A stretch of 11,456 nt of DNA from Clostridiales bacterium (lineage in GTDB: Bacteria; Bacillota; Clostridia; Oscillospirales; Oscillospiraceae): assembly GCA_019421525.1 (NCBI GenBank), contig JAHZFC010000066.1:1-11456 (forward strand). Reading direction: 5' to 3'. Numbering within the stretch: the first letter of the stretch is position 1; each line of letters starts with the position of its first letter. The translations under genes were made by a program, and so were the position numbers. This document shows positions 1-6,074 of the stretch, piece by piece. The notes beneath the pieces are model-generated. The model did no database searches, had not been told where the DNA came from, and saw only the letters and a program-made list of their open reading frames with translations.

Positions 1-367
1 AGCGGACCGTGACCTTCACCCGGTTGCCCTCGGCCAGGAACTTCTGGGCGTTGCGCAGCTTGGTGTTGAAATCGCCGATGTCGATGCCCGGGGACATACG
101 CACCTCTTTGATCTCCACCACATGCTGGTTCTTCTTGGCCTCCTTCTCCCGCTTGGCCTGCTCGAACTTGAACTTTCCGTAGTCCATGAGCTTGCACACC
201 GGGGGGTTGGCGGTGGGGGAGATCTTCACCAGGTCCAGCCCTGCCTCGTCAGCGTGGCGCTGGGCCTCGGCCGCGGACATGACGCCCAGCTGACCGCCGT
301 CGGCGCCGATGAGCCGAACTTCCCGGTCCCGGATCTCTTCGTTGATTTGATGGGTCATGTTAGCTAT
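1..367 (-). CDS. infC: Translation initiation factor IF-3 (partial, C-terminus outside window)
   Basis: IF-3 binds the 30S subunit, checks start-codon/initiator-tRNA pairing and prevents early 50S joining. The visible 122 codons cover the IF-3 N-terminal domain (QINEEIRDREVRLIG, then PPVCKLMDYGKFKFEQ), the Lys-rich linker helix and the start of the C-terminal domain (VRMSPGIDIGDFNTKLRNAQ). The first in-frame ATG is at 358-356, but the SD sequence GGAGG (381-377) is 18 bases from it. An in-frame ATA at 367-365 lies 9 bases from the same SD, so I place the start there (protein begins M-A-N-M-T-H-Q). Non-standard start codons are established for infC (AUU in E. coli) and allow IF-3 to repress its own translation. 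rpmI and rplT are expected to follow beyond the left edge. The family assignment is certain; the AUA start is an inference from spacing. Confidence 0.95.
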   Translation of the reverse strand, partial: MANMTHQINEEIRDREVRLIGADGGQLGVMSAAEAQRHADEAGLDLVKISPTANPPVCKLMDYGKFKFEQAKREKEAKKNQHVVEIKEVRMSPGIDIGDFNTKLRNAQKFLAEGNRVKVTVR

Positions 368-381
368 GGCAAAGCACCTCC

Positions 382-448
382 AAAAAACAAAAAATGCGGG
401 CGCAGAAAAGCACCCACATCCACGACAAGACCCGCGCCAAATGCGCGG
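382..448 (-). promoter_or_regulatory. infC leader attenuator (possible L20-type ribosomal-protein leader)
   Basis: On the minus strand the leader first forms hairpin CCGCGC-ATTTG-GCGCGG (448-432). It then forms an intrinsic terminator with a 10-bp stem containing two G-U pairs (arms 419-410 and 403-394, 6-base loop) followed by an interrupted U-tract (393-382). The segment GCGGGT (435-430) can pair with GCCCGC (401-396) in the terminator's 3' arm, giving a mutually exclusive antiterminator that the first hairpin would block. In Bacillus the infC-rpmI-rplT leader is attenuated by ribosomal protein L20. I infer the same kind of control here but cannot confirm the L20-binding motif. Confidence 0.75.
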
Positions 449-526
449 TGAACTTCCCTGTTGACCTCTTCGCCCTGGGCTGGAGGTGAGGACGGCGGCG
501 CCATTCCTGCTTTGTTTTGCCTTGAT

Positions 527-555
527 AGTATACCAGAGGGGACGGCGGCTGTCAA
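527..555 (-). promoter_or_regulatory. Sigma-A promoter of infC
   Basis: The minus strand shows -35 TTGACA (555-550), a 17-base spacer and -10 TATACT (532-527), close to the vegetative consensus. Transcription should start near 520, giving a leader of about 150 bases before infC. The -35 box contains the TGA stop codon of the upstream XRE gene. Confidence 0.88.
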
Positions 556-1211
556 GTGTTTTTTGCCTGTGGGCCCATCTGTTTTTTTGCCCGGTGCCTG
601 ACCACTGCCCCGGCCGCGATGAGGGCCGCCGACAGCAGCACCAGTGCCGTCCCAGGCCACCCCCACAGCGCCCAGCCCCACAGCCAGGTCAGCCTCACCG
701 CGGTGCCATGCGCGCCTTGCATCAAGGTCACGCCGGGAAAGACCGTGGTCTGCGTCACGGCGGCCATCTGCTCTTCCGTCAGGGCGTTGAGCGCATCCAC
801 ATTCAAAAATCTGGTGTATGAGTGGTTGACCAGATAAATGCACTGCCCCAGCAGCAACAGGATGCCCGCCCAGATCATGGCTAGGGCGATGCGCCGCCGC
901 TCCTCCCTGGCTCGCTGGGCATAGCCCTGGCGATAGCTCTGATAGAGATCTTTTTGGCCCAACCTCGGGCCGGTCTGGGCCGGGGCTGGGACCGCCTTTG
1001 GATATCGTTTCCCGGAGAGCAGCTCGTCCACCGTCACCCCCAGGGCGCGGGCCAGCGGCTCCAGGGTGGCGCTGTCGGGCAGGCTGCGGCCCAGCTCCCA
1101 TTTGGACACCGCCTTGTTGGTCACATAGAGCCGGTCCGCCAGCTGCCGCTGGGTCAGCCCCTTTTCCTTCCGCAGGGCCGCGATAAAGCCGCCGATCTTC
1201 TGCTGGTCCAT
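552..1211 (-). CDS. XRE-family transcriptional regulator with C-terminal membrane helices
   Basis: A 219-residue protein. Residues about 6-66 form a Cro/CI-type helix-turn-helix (LRKEKGLTQRQLADRLYVTN, then KAVSKWELGRSLPD). A basic linker follows (about 68-107), then a hydrophobic segment at 108-129, an apparent outside loop of about 45 residues and a second hydrophobic segment at about 184-204 with a basic tail. The start at 1211 has a purine-rich SD (AAAGGGGG) upstream. It should bind DNA while tethered to the membrane; the ligand and targets are unknown. It diverges from the DUF5655 gene, and its stop codon lies inside the -35 box of infC, so transcription of this gene could interfere with infC. 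The membrane-tethered XRE layout is common in Firmicutes, but no specific family name is recognised. Confidence 0.85.
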   Translation of the reverse strand: MDQQKIGGFIAALRKEKGLTQRQLADRLYVTNKAVSKWELGRSLPDSATLEPLARALGVTVDELLSGKRYPKAVPAPAQTGPRLGQKDLYQSYRQGYAQRAREERRRIALAMIWAGILLLLGQCIYLVNHSYTRFLNVDALNALTEEQMAAVTQTTVFPGVTLMQGAHGTAVRLTWLWGWALWGWPGTALVLLSAALIAAGAVVRHRAKKQMGPQAKNT

Positions 1212-1237
1212 CTGACCGCCCCCTTTCCTCTGTTTTC

Positions 1238-1266
1238 AATATAGCATAGTCGGGTCGCTTTGTCGA
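1238..1266 (-). promoter_or_regulatory. Promoter of the small XRE gene
   Basis: The minus strand has -35 TCGACA (1266-1261), a 17-base spacer and -10 TATATT (1243-1238). This puts the transcription start about 20 bases upstream of the ATG at 1211, leaving room for the SD. Confidence 0.75.
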
Positions 1267-1281
1267 TCTACCGCCGGTAGA
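1267..1281. promoter_or_regulatory. Perfect inverted repeat, candidate operator
   Basis: TCTACCG-C-CGGTAGA is a perfect 7-1-7 inverted repeat touching the upstream edge of the -35 box (1261-1266) of the XRE gene. It lies in the divergent region between that gene and the DUF5655 gene. A short dyad in this position is typical for dimeric XRE regulators. That the neighbouring XRE protein binds it is inference. Confidence 0.45.
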
Positions 1282-1336
1282 CCCGGCCTTTCCCCGGCCA
1301 GATCCGCCGATTTTCCAATCATAAGGAGGAGTCCCC

Positions 1337-1732
1337 GTGAACACCCAGGAACACTACCAGTCCGACCTGCTGTTCTACTTCGACGGCCATCCCCTGGAGC
1401 TGGCCCTGTACCAGCGGCTGTTCCAGGCCATGTCCGCCGCCTTCCCCGAGGCATCCGTTAAGGTGCAGAAAAGCCAGATCAGCTTTTACGGGCGGCACCT
1501 GTTCGCCGCCGCCTCCCTGCCGGTGCGGCGGAAGAAGGGCTGGCCGGAGCACTGCCTCATGGTGACCTTCGGCCTGGACCACCAGGCGGACCACCCCCGC
1601 ATCGCCGTGGCCACTGAGCCCTATCCCCGCCGCTGGACCCACCATGTGCTGGTCACCGGGGAGGACGAGATCGACGGCCAGCTGCTGGACTGGCTGGGGC
1701 AGGCCTGGGACTTCGCGGAGAGCAAGCGGTGA
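1337..1732 (+). CDS. DUF5655 domain protein
   Basis: A 131-residue soluble protein beginning at GTG, with SD AAGGAGGA (1323-1330) 6 bases upstream. It matches the DUF5655 family that I recognise from Firmicutes. Recognisable features are FYFDGHPLELALYQRLF near the N-terminus (13-29), VKVQKSQISFYGRHLF (41-56), LMVTFGLDHQ (74-83), RIAVATEPYPRRWTHHVLV (88-106) and a C-terminal helix EIDGQLLDWLGQAW. The biochemical function of this domain is not known to me. It is often a stand-alone small protein. No signal peptide or membrane segment is present. It is divergent from the small XRE gene and ends about 20 bases before the rfbA -35 box, with no terminator in between. I see no convincing promoter for it in 1212-1336. 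Confidence 0.85.
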   Translation: MNTQEHYQSDLLFYFDGHPLELALYQRLFQAMSAAFPEASVKVQKSQISFYGRHLFAAASLPVRRKKGWPEHCLMVTFGLDHQADHPRIAVATEPYPRRWTHHVLVTGEDEIDGQLLDWLGQAWDFAESKR

Positions 1733-1751
1733 GGGCAGATGTGGACTTTCG

Positions 1752-1780
1752 TTGACTTTTTCCCCCTTGTCCACTATAAT
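1752..1780 (+). promoter_or_regulatory. Sigma-A promoter of the rfbA-like gene
   Basis: -35 TTGACT (1752-1757), a 17-base spacer and a perfect -10 TATAAT (1775-1780). Transcription should start near 1787, about 50 bases before the ATG. The strong promoter contrasts with the frameshifted gene it serves. Confidence 0.85.
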
Positions 1781-1836
1781 GGGATGAGACTGTCTGTCCA
1801 GGCATCCATTTGCCCATCGACAAAGGAGTGACGCCC

Positions 1837-2687
1837 ATGAAAGGGATCATACTGGCCGCCGGCCGGGGCACCCGCCTGTATCCCATGACCCGACCCGTCT
1901 GCAAGCCCCTTCTGCCCGTCTACGATAAACCCCTCATCTACTATCCCCTGTCCGTGCTCATGCAGGCGGGCATCCGGGAGGTGCTCATCATCGTCCCCCC
2001 CGGGGAGGAGGGCACCTTTGCCGCCCTGCTGGGGGACGGCAGCCAGCTGGGCATGGTCATCCGCTATGCCGTCCAGCCCGTGGCCCGGGGCATCGCCGAC
2101 GCCCTGCTCATCGGGGAGGACTTTTTGGCCGGAGACGACGTGTGCCTGGCCCTGGGGGACAACATCTTCCACTCTCCCTCCCTGCCCGCCGCCCTGAAGC
2201 GGGCCGCCGCCCAGAACCACGGCGCCACCGTGTTCGGCTACTATGTGGACGACCCCCGGCCCTTCGGCGTGATCGAGTTCGACGAGAACGGCCGGGCCAT
2301 CTCCATCGAGGAAAAGCCCAAACAGCCCAAGAGCAACTATATCATCCCCGGCCTGTACTTCTACGACCACGCCGTCATCTGCATCGCCAAATCACTCCCT
2401 CCGCCCGGGGGGAGCTGGAGATCACCGATGTGAACCTGGAGTACCTGCGCCGGGACCAGCTGCGGGTCATCCCCCTGGACCGGGACTTCGTGTGGCTGGA
2501 CGCGGGCACCGCCGACAGCCTGCTGGTGGCCGCCCAGGCCATCCGGGACATCCAGGCCGGCGGGCGGTATGTGGCCTGCATCGAGGAGATCGCCCGGGAC
2601 GAGGGGTGGATCACCACGGAAAACGCCCACGCCATCGGCCAGGGCATGTCCACCACCAATTACGGGAAGTATCTTTTGGCTCTTTGA
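1837..2687 (+). pseudogene. rfbA: Glucose-1-phosphate thymidylyltransferase, frameshifted
   Basis: The enzyme joins glucose-1-phosphate and dTTP to make dTDP-glucose, the first step of dTDP-rhamnose synthesis. The start ATG at 1837 has SD AAAGGAG 8 bases upstream. The first part (1837 to about 2391) shows the nucleotidyltransferase signature ILAAGRGTRLYP, then KPLLPVYDKPLIYYPLS, YAVQP, ALGDNIF, IEEKPKQPKSNY and GLYFYDHAV. The frame then runs into an early stop at 2431-2433. The missing C-terminal part continues in another frame from 2397: PSARGELEITDVN, VWLDAGTADSLL, and the end NYGKYLLAL at 2687. Between K185 (AAA 2389-2391) and the PSARGEL codons there are 5 bases where relatives have three codons. 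A 4-base loss (or 1 base plus one codon fewer) explains the break. The usual SKQ near residue 23 reads CKP here. No rfbB, rfbC or rfbD is nearby. It could be a true pseudogene or a sequencing error. Confidence 0.88.
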
Positions 2688-2717
2688 TAACAAAATACCC
2701 CACTTATCACATAAACA

Positions 2718-2746
2718 AGCCCCGGAGAACGGTGTTCTCCGGGGCT
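2718..2746. terminator. Bidirectional terminator-like hairpin between convergent genes
   Basis: A perfect 13-bp stem AGCCCCGGAGAAC / GTTCTCCGGGGCT around a 3-base loop lies between the rfbA-like gene (ends 2687) and the convergent XRE sensor gene (ends 2754). It is followed by short T-rich tracts on both strands (CATGTTTTC on plus, TTGTTTATG on minus). It probably stops transcription both ways. Confidence 0.8.
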
Positions 2747-2753
2747 CATGTTT

Positions 2754-3986
2754 TCAGCCCAGGTCCCAGGTCACCAAGGCGCTGGTATAGTTCACGTCTG
2801 TAAATTCCGCAAACTCCTCATAGTGGTCATAGCGTACCGGGCCGTCCCAGACCACCCACTGGCGGCCGTACTGGTCGGTGACCACCGCCGCCTCGCAGTA
2901 GACCGGGCCCTCCTTCATGGTGACAGCCTCCGGCCGCTGGAAGTACAGCGCGTCCTCCGGCCAGTCCCCGATGTAGCTGTCCGGCTTTTCTGGCAGCTGG
3001 TCATACCACATCACAAGGCTCTGATTGCAAAACAGCCCCACCTGGATGCTCCGGATCTGGGCGTCCCCCAGCTCCGGCTCATCGATCCGCACATGGATGG
3101 TGTCCCCGGCTAAAAGCTCTCCCCCGTCCACGCTGCCCCACAGGTCTCCCATGACGGACACCTGGGGAAACGTCTCAGAGCGGAGGTAGCCATACTGCTC
3201 CAGCACCTGGGTCTCCTGGGCCTGCCCATTGTCAAAGACCACCGACAGGGTGATGTCGTCGGTGAGGCCGCAGGTGATGTCGGCCATGAACTGCCGCGAG
3301 CCGTTGAGGGCTCCATCCGCTCTCGCGGCATGGTTCCCGCTTTGCGCTGTGAAATAGGCGGTCATCCCCTCGGTATAGGTCTTGGGCGTGGCCCAGACCC
3401 GGAAGGTGATCGTCCCCTCCCGCAGATCGTAGGAGAGGATCTCCGTGCCGTACTCGGCGGTGAGCTGGTTCTGGCCCTTCAGGATCTCCTCCACCTGGCT
3501 GGTGATGGCGGAGATCTGGCCGCTCACCGAGTTGTCGATCTGGCTGATGGCGCTTTGCAGGTTTTGGTAGTCCGCCGTCACCTGGTCCAGCCGGGAAAAC
3601 AGGCTGATTAGGGCTATGGCCACCGCCAGCACTGCCGCCGTCAGCAGCACCGCCGGCCATCGGCGGCGGGCAGGCGGCGGTGCCGCCTCCCGCCCCTCCT
3701 GGGCCGCCACATAGCGGTCCACGATCTCCTGGACCATCCGCAGCTGGTCCCCGGTCAGCTCCCGGTCCTCCGGTGGGGCAGAGGGCTGCTCCTCCACCCC
3801 CAGCAGCCAGCCCACCGACACCGAGAAGGTCCGGCTCAGGGCCACCAGCTTCTCGATCTCCGGCAGGGCGGCGCCGGACTCCCATTTGTAGATCGCCTGG
3901 CGGGACACCCCCAGCTGCTCCCCCAGGGCCTCCTGGGACAGGCCCAGCTCCTTTCGTTTCTGCGCGATACGCTGTCCAGTATCCAC
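2754..3986 (-). CDS. Membrane-anchored XRE-family regulator with large extracytoplasmic domain
   Basis: A 410-residue protein starting at GTG (3986-3984), preceded by AGGAGG with 8-base spacing. An upstream ATG at 4043 would add 19 residues but lacks an SD. Residues 4-63 are a Cro/CI-type helix-turn-helix (KRKELGLSQEALGEQLGVS, then RQAIYKWESGAALPEIEK). A proline-rich basic linker follows (about 64-109), then one transmembrane helix (about 110-131), a Gln/Ser/Asp-rich probable coiled coil (133-175) and a roughly 235-residue, aromatic-rich, probably beta-stranded domain (180-410). By the positive-inside rule this last domain lies outside the cell. The layout suggests a one-component sensor that couples an outside signal to DNA binding; the signal is unknown. 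It is single-copy and convergent with the rfbA-like gene. The regulator call is firm; the outside domain is not recognised. Confidence 0.85.
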   Translation of the reverse strand: MDTGQRIAQKRKELGLSQEALGEQLGVSRQAIYKWESGAALPEIEKLVALSRTFSVSVGWLLGVEEQPSAPPEDRELTGDQLRMVQEIVDRYVAAQEGREAAPPPARRRWPAVLLTAAVLAVAIALISLFSRLDQVTADYQNLQSAISQIDNSVSGQISAITSQVEEILKGQNQLTAEYGTEILSYDLREGTITFRVWATPKTYTEGMTAYFTAQSGNHAARADGALNGSRQFMADITCGLTDDITLSVVFDNGQAQETQVLEQYGYLRSETFPQVSVMGDLWGSVDGGELLAGDTIHVRIDEPELGDAQIRSIQVGLFCNQSLVMWYDQLPEKPDSYIGDWPEDALYFQRPEAVTMKEGPVYCEAAVVTDQYGRQWVVWDGPVRYDHYEEFAEFTDVNYTSALVTWDLG

Positions 3987-4014
3987 AGCCCTCGCCTCCT
4001 TTCCCCTCCAGCTT

Positions 4015-4043
4015 AGCATAAAGCATGCTTTTCCCGCCACCAA
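4015..4043 (-). promoter_or_regulatory. Possible second promoter and palindrome before the XRE sensor gene
   Basis: The minus strand has TTGGTG (4043-4038), a 17-base spacer and TATGCT (4020-4015), a weaker promoter match. Overlapping it is a perfect 12-base palindrome AAAGCATGCTTT (4020-4031), and a 6-bp hairpin with arms 4051-4046 and 4038-4033. These could be an operator and a 5' UTR stem. The call is tentative. Confidence 0.35.
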
Positions 4044-4090
4044 CCGGCGGGTATTTTTTTGTCAACCACAGGTTTGCAGTCCTTATTTTC

Positions 4091-4119
4091 AGTATAGTCT
4101 GCCAGGCACCCCCTGGCAA
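4091..4119 (-). promoter_or_regulatory. Promoter of the XRE sensor gene with built-in inverted repeat
   Basis: The minus strand has -35 TTGCCA (4119-4114), a 17-base spacer and -10 TATACT (4096-4091). A perfect inverted repeat TGCCAGG-5-CCTGGCA (4100-4118) covers the -35 box and most of the spacer, an ideal repressor position. Autoregulation by the XRE protein is inferred. The leader to the GTG would be about 100 bases. Confidence 0.65.
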
Positions 4120-4148
4120 GGGGGACAATGAAAAACGATGGTATCCAA

Positions 4149-4182
4149 AGACGGGGACGCCGCGTATGCGGCGTCCCCGTCT
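4149..4182 (-). terminator. Terminator hairpin after glpK
   Basis: A perfect 15-bp stem AGACGGGGACGCCGC / GCGGCGTCCCCGTCT with a 4-base loop lies 28 bases downstream of the glpK stop. On the minus strand only a short T-tract follows (CTTTGG), so the U-run is weak, but the stem is very stable. It marks the end of the glycerol operon. Confidence 0.75.
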
Positions 4183-4209
4183 GAGCTGATCCGTTTTTTG
4201 CAGCAGGCT

Positions 4210-5694
4210 TTATTTCGCCCAGTCCCGGCTGCGGCCCACGGCCTTGTGCCAGTCGGCCATCAGCTTGTCCCGGCGCCCGGCGTCCATCTCGGGCTGGAAG
4301 GTCATCTCACACTTCCAAAGCTGGCTGAGCTCCTCCTTGCTCTGCCACACCCCGGTGGCCAGTCCCGCCAGATAGGCCGCCCCCAGGGCGGTGGTCTCCC
4401 GGATGGCGGGGCGGCGGACCTGACGGCCGATGATGTCCGCCTGGAACTGCATGAGGAAGTGGTCCCGGCTGGCCCCGCCGTCCGCCTTCAGGGCGGTGAG
4501 TGGCATCCCGGTGTCCGCCTCCATGGCGTGGACCAGGTCGGCCACCTGATAGGCGATGGACTCCTGGGCCGCCCGGATGATGTGCTCCCGCTTGGTGCCC
4601 CGGGTGATGCCCAGGATGGCCCCCCGGGCGTACATATCCCAGTAGGGGGCGCCCAGGCCGGTGAAGGCGGGCACCAGGTACACCCCGCCGTTGTCGGGCA
4701 CCTTCTGGGCGTAATATTCCGCGTCCCGGCTCTCGGTGAAAAAGCGCATCTCGTCCCGCAGCCACTGGATCACCGCGCCCCCCACGAACACCGAGCCCTC
4801 CAGGGCGTACTGCACCTTGCCGTCCAGGCCGATGGCGATGGTGGTGATCAGGCCGTTCTTGCTCTCACAGGGCTCCTCCCCGGTGTTCATCAGCAGGAAG
4901 CAGCCGGTGCCGTAGGTGTTCTTGGCGTCCCCCGCCTCGAAGCAGGTCTGGCCGAACAGGGCGGCCTGCTGGTCGCCGGCGATGCCGGCGATGGGCACCT
5001 TGACGCCCTGGATCTCCGTATAGCCGTAGATCTCGCTGGAGGAGCGCACCTCGGGCAGCATGGCCCGGGGGATGTCCAGGGCCTGGAGCAGGGTGTCGTC
5101 CCAGTCCAGCTTGTGGATGTCATAGAGCATGGTGCGGGAGGCGTTGGTGTAGTCGGTGACATGGGCCGCCCCGCCGGTGAGCTTCCACACCAGCCAGCTG
5201 TCCACGGTGCCGAACAGGATCTCCCCCCGCTCGGCCCGCTCCCGGGCCCCCTCCACATGGTCCAGGATCCACTTGATCTTGGTGGCGGAGAAGTAGGCGT
5301 CGGGCACCAGGCCGGTGGCCTTTTTGATGTGGTCCCCATATCCGTCCGCCAGCAGCCGGTCCACGATGTCCGCCGTCCGGCGGCACTGCCACACGATGGC
5401 GTTGTAGATGGGCCGGCCCGTCTCCCTGTCCCAGAGGATGGTGGTCTCCCGCTGGTTGGTGATGCCGATGCCGGCGATGTCCGCCGGCTCGATGCCCGAC
5501 TGGGCGATGACCTCCATCATCACCGCATACTGGGAGGACCAGATCTCCATGGCGTCGTGCTCCACCCAGCCCTCCTTGGGGTAATACTGGGTGAACTCCT
5601 TCTGGCTGACCCCCAGGATGTTCTGCTCCCGGTCAAAGAGGATGACCCGGGAACTGGTGGTGCCCTGATCCAGGGCCAGGATGTACTTTCCCAT
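4210..5694 (-). CDS. glpK: Glycerol kinase
   Basis: ATP-dependent phosphorylation of glycerol to sn-glycerol-3-phosphate in the cytoplasm. The protein has 494 residues, normal for GlpK. FGGY-kinase features in order: LALDQGTTSSRVILFD (6-21), GWVEHDAMEIW (42-52), NQRET (80-84), GTVDSWLVWKLTGG (162-175), GIAGDQQAALFGQ (237-249) with the likely catalytic base Asp241, NTYGTG (259-264), GLGAPYWD and the C-terminal ADGGASRDHFLMQFQADI. The start ATG (5694) has AGGAGG with 7-base spacing, overlapping the stop codon of the DUF1667 gene. The loop at 221-233 (EIYGYTEIQGVKV) lacks the His-containing stretch that HPr phosphorylates in many Firmicute GlpK proteins, so that PTS activation is probably absent. 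It is the last gene of the operon. No glpF permease is present here. Confidence 0.97.
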   Translation of the reverse strand: MGKYILALDQGTTSSRVILFDREQNILGVSQKEFTQYYPKEGWVEHDAMEIWSSQYAVMMEVIAQSGIEPADIAGIGITNQRETTILWDRETGRPIYNAIVWQCRRTADIVDRLLADGYGDHIKKATGLVPDAYFSATKIKWILDHVEGARERAERGEILFGTVDSWLVWKLTGGAAHVTDYTNASRTMLYDIHKLDWDDTLLQALDIPRAMLPEVRSSSEIYGYTEIQGVKVPIAGIAGDQQAALFGQTCFEAGDAKNTYGTGCFLLMNTGEEPCESKNGLITTIAIGLDGKVQYALEGSVFVGGAVIQWLRDEMRFFTESRDAEYYAQKVPDNGGVYLVPAFTGLGAPYWDMYARGAILGITRGTKREHIIRAAQESIAYQVADLVHAMEADTGMPLTALKADGGASRDHFLMQFQADIIGRQVRRPAIRETTALGAAYLAGLATGVWQSKEELSQLWKCEMTFQPEMDAGRRDKLMADWHKAVGRSRDWAK

Positions 5695-5705
5695 TGCTGC
5701 GCCTC

Positions 5706-6074
5706 CTATCTTTGCTGCGCGCCCAGCGCGTCCAGGTCCCGGCAGGCCACGAAGTCGGCCCCGGTGCCGCATACGTTCTCCACCACCACCTGGCCCACAT
5801 GGACCGGAGCGGTCAGCTCCACGCCGTCCAGCGCCCCCATCGCCGCGAAGATCAGCTCCTTGGGGATGGCCCGGCTGGTCTTGACCGGGCAGCGGGGATG
5901 GGCCGCGCCCCGGCACTTCACCGTGCTGGTCACCACCCGGGTGGGGTGTGTCAGCTCTATCTTACCATACTCTGCCCCCCTTGGGCAACCGTTGCCGGTG
6001 ACGGCATAGCCGTTGTCCTCGTCCACCTGGAGGTGGCAGCCCTTGGGGCACACGATGCAGATGAGTTCTTTCAT
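5706..6074 (-). CDS. DUF1667 cysteine-rich protein, probable glycerol-3-phosphate dehydrogenase subunit
   Basis: A 122-residue protein of the DUF1667 family. Cys residues are arranged C6-x2-C9-x3-C13 (CIVCPKGC), C30 (GNGCPRG), C54, C62 (RCPVKTS), C102 and C111. These probably hold an iron-sulfur cluster, which is an inference from the pattern. The ATG (6074) overlaps the TGA of the preceding oxidoreductase (ATGA), and the stop is 11 bases before glpK. It follows GlpA-like and GlpB-like genes in the position where enterobacteria carry glpC, whose larger membrane-bound iron-sulfur protein passes electrons to quinone. DUF1667 proteins accompany such oxidoreductase pairs in many anaerobes. The role as electron-transfer subunit rests on this context; the acceptor is unknown. 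No signal peptide or membrane helix is seen. Confidence 0.88.
   Translation of the reverse strand: MKELICIVCPKGCHLQVDEDNGYAVTGNGCPRGAEYGKIELTHPTRVVTSTVKCRGAAHPRCPVKTSRAIPKELIFAAMGALDGVELTAPVHVGQVVVENVCGTGADFVACRDLDALGAQQR

Noticed and set aside
122..451. Plus-strand open frame across infC and its leader
   Set aside because: The opposite strand encodes IF-3 with strong conservation; this frame has no promoter, SD or domain.
1810..1836. Upstream ATG for the rfbA-like gene at 1810
   Set aside because: It lacks an SD, while the ATG at 1837 has AAAGGAG at 8 bases and begins exactly at the conserved KGIILAAG motif.
4138..6009. Very long plus-strand open frame opposite glpK
   Set aside because: It is antisense to the glycerol kinase and DUF1667 genes, is rich in Gly, Pro, His and Leu with no domain pattern, and follows from GC-rich third codon positions of the real genes.
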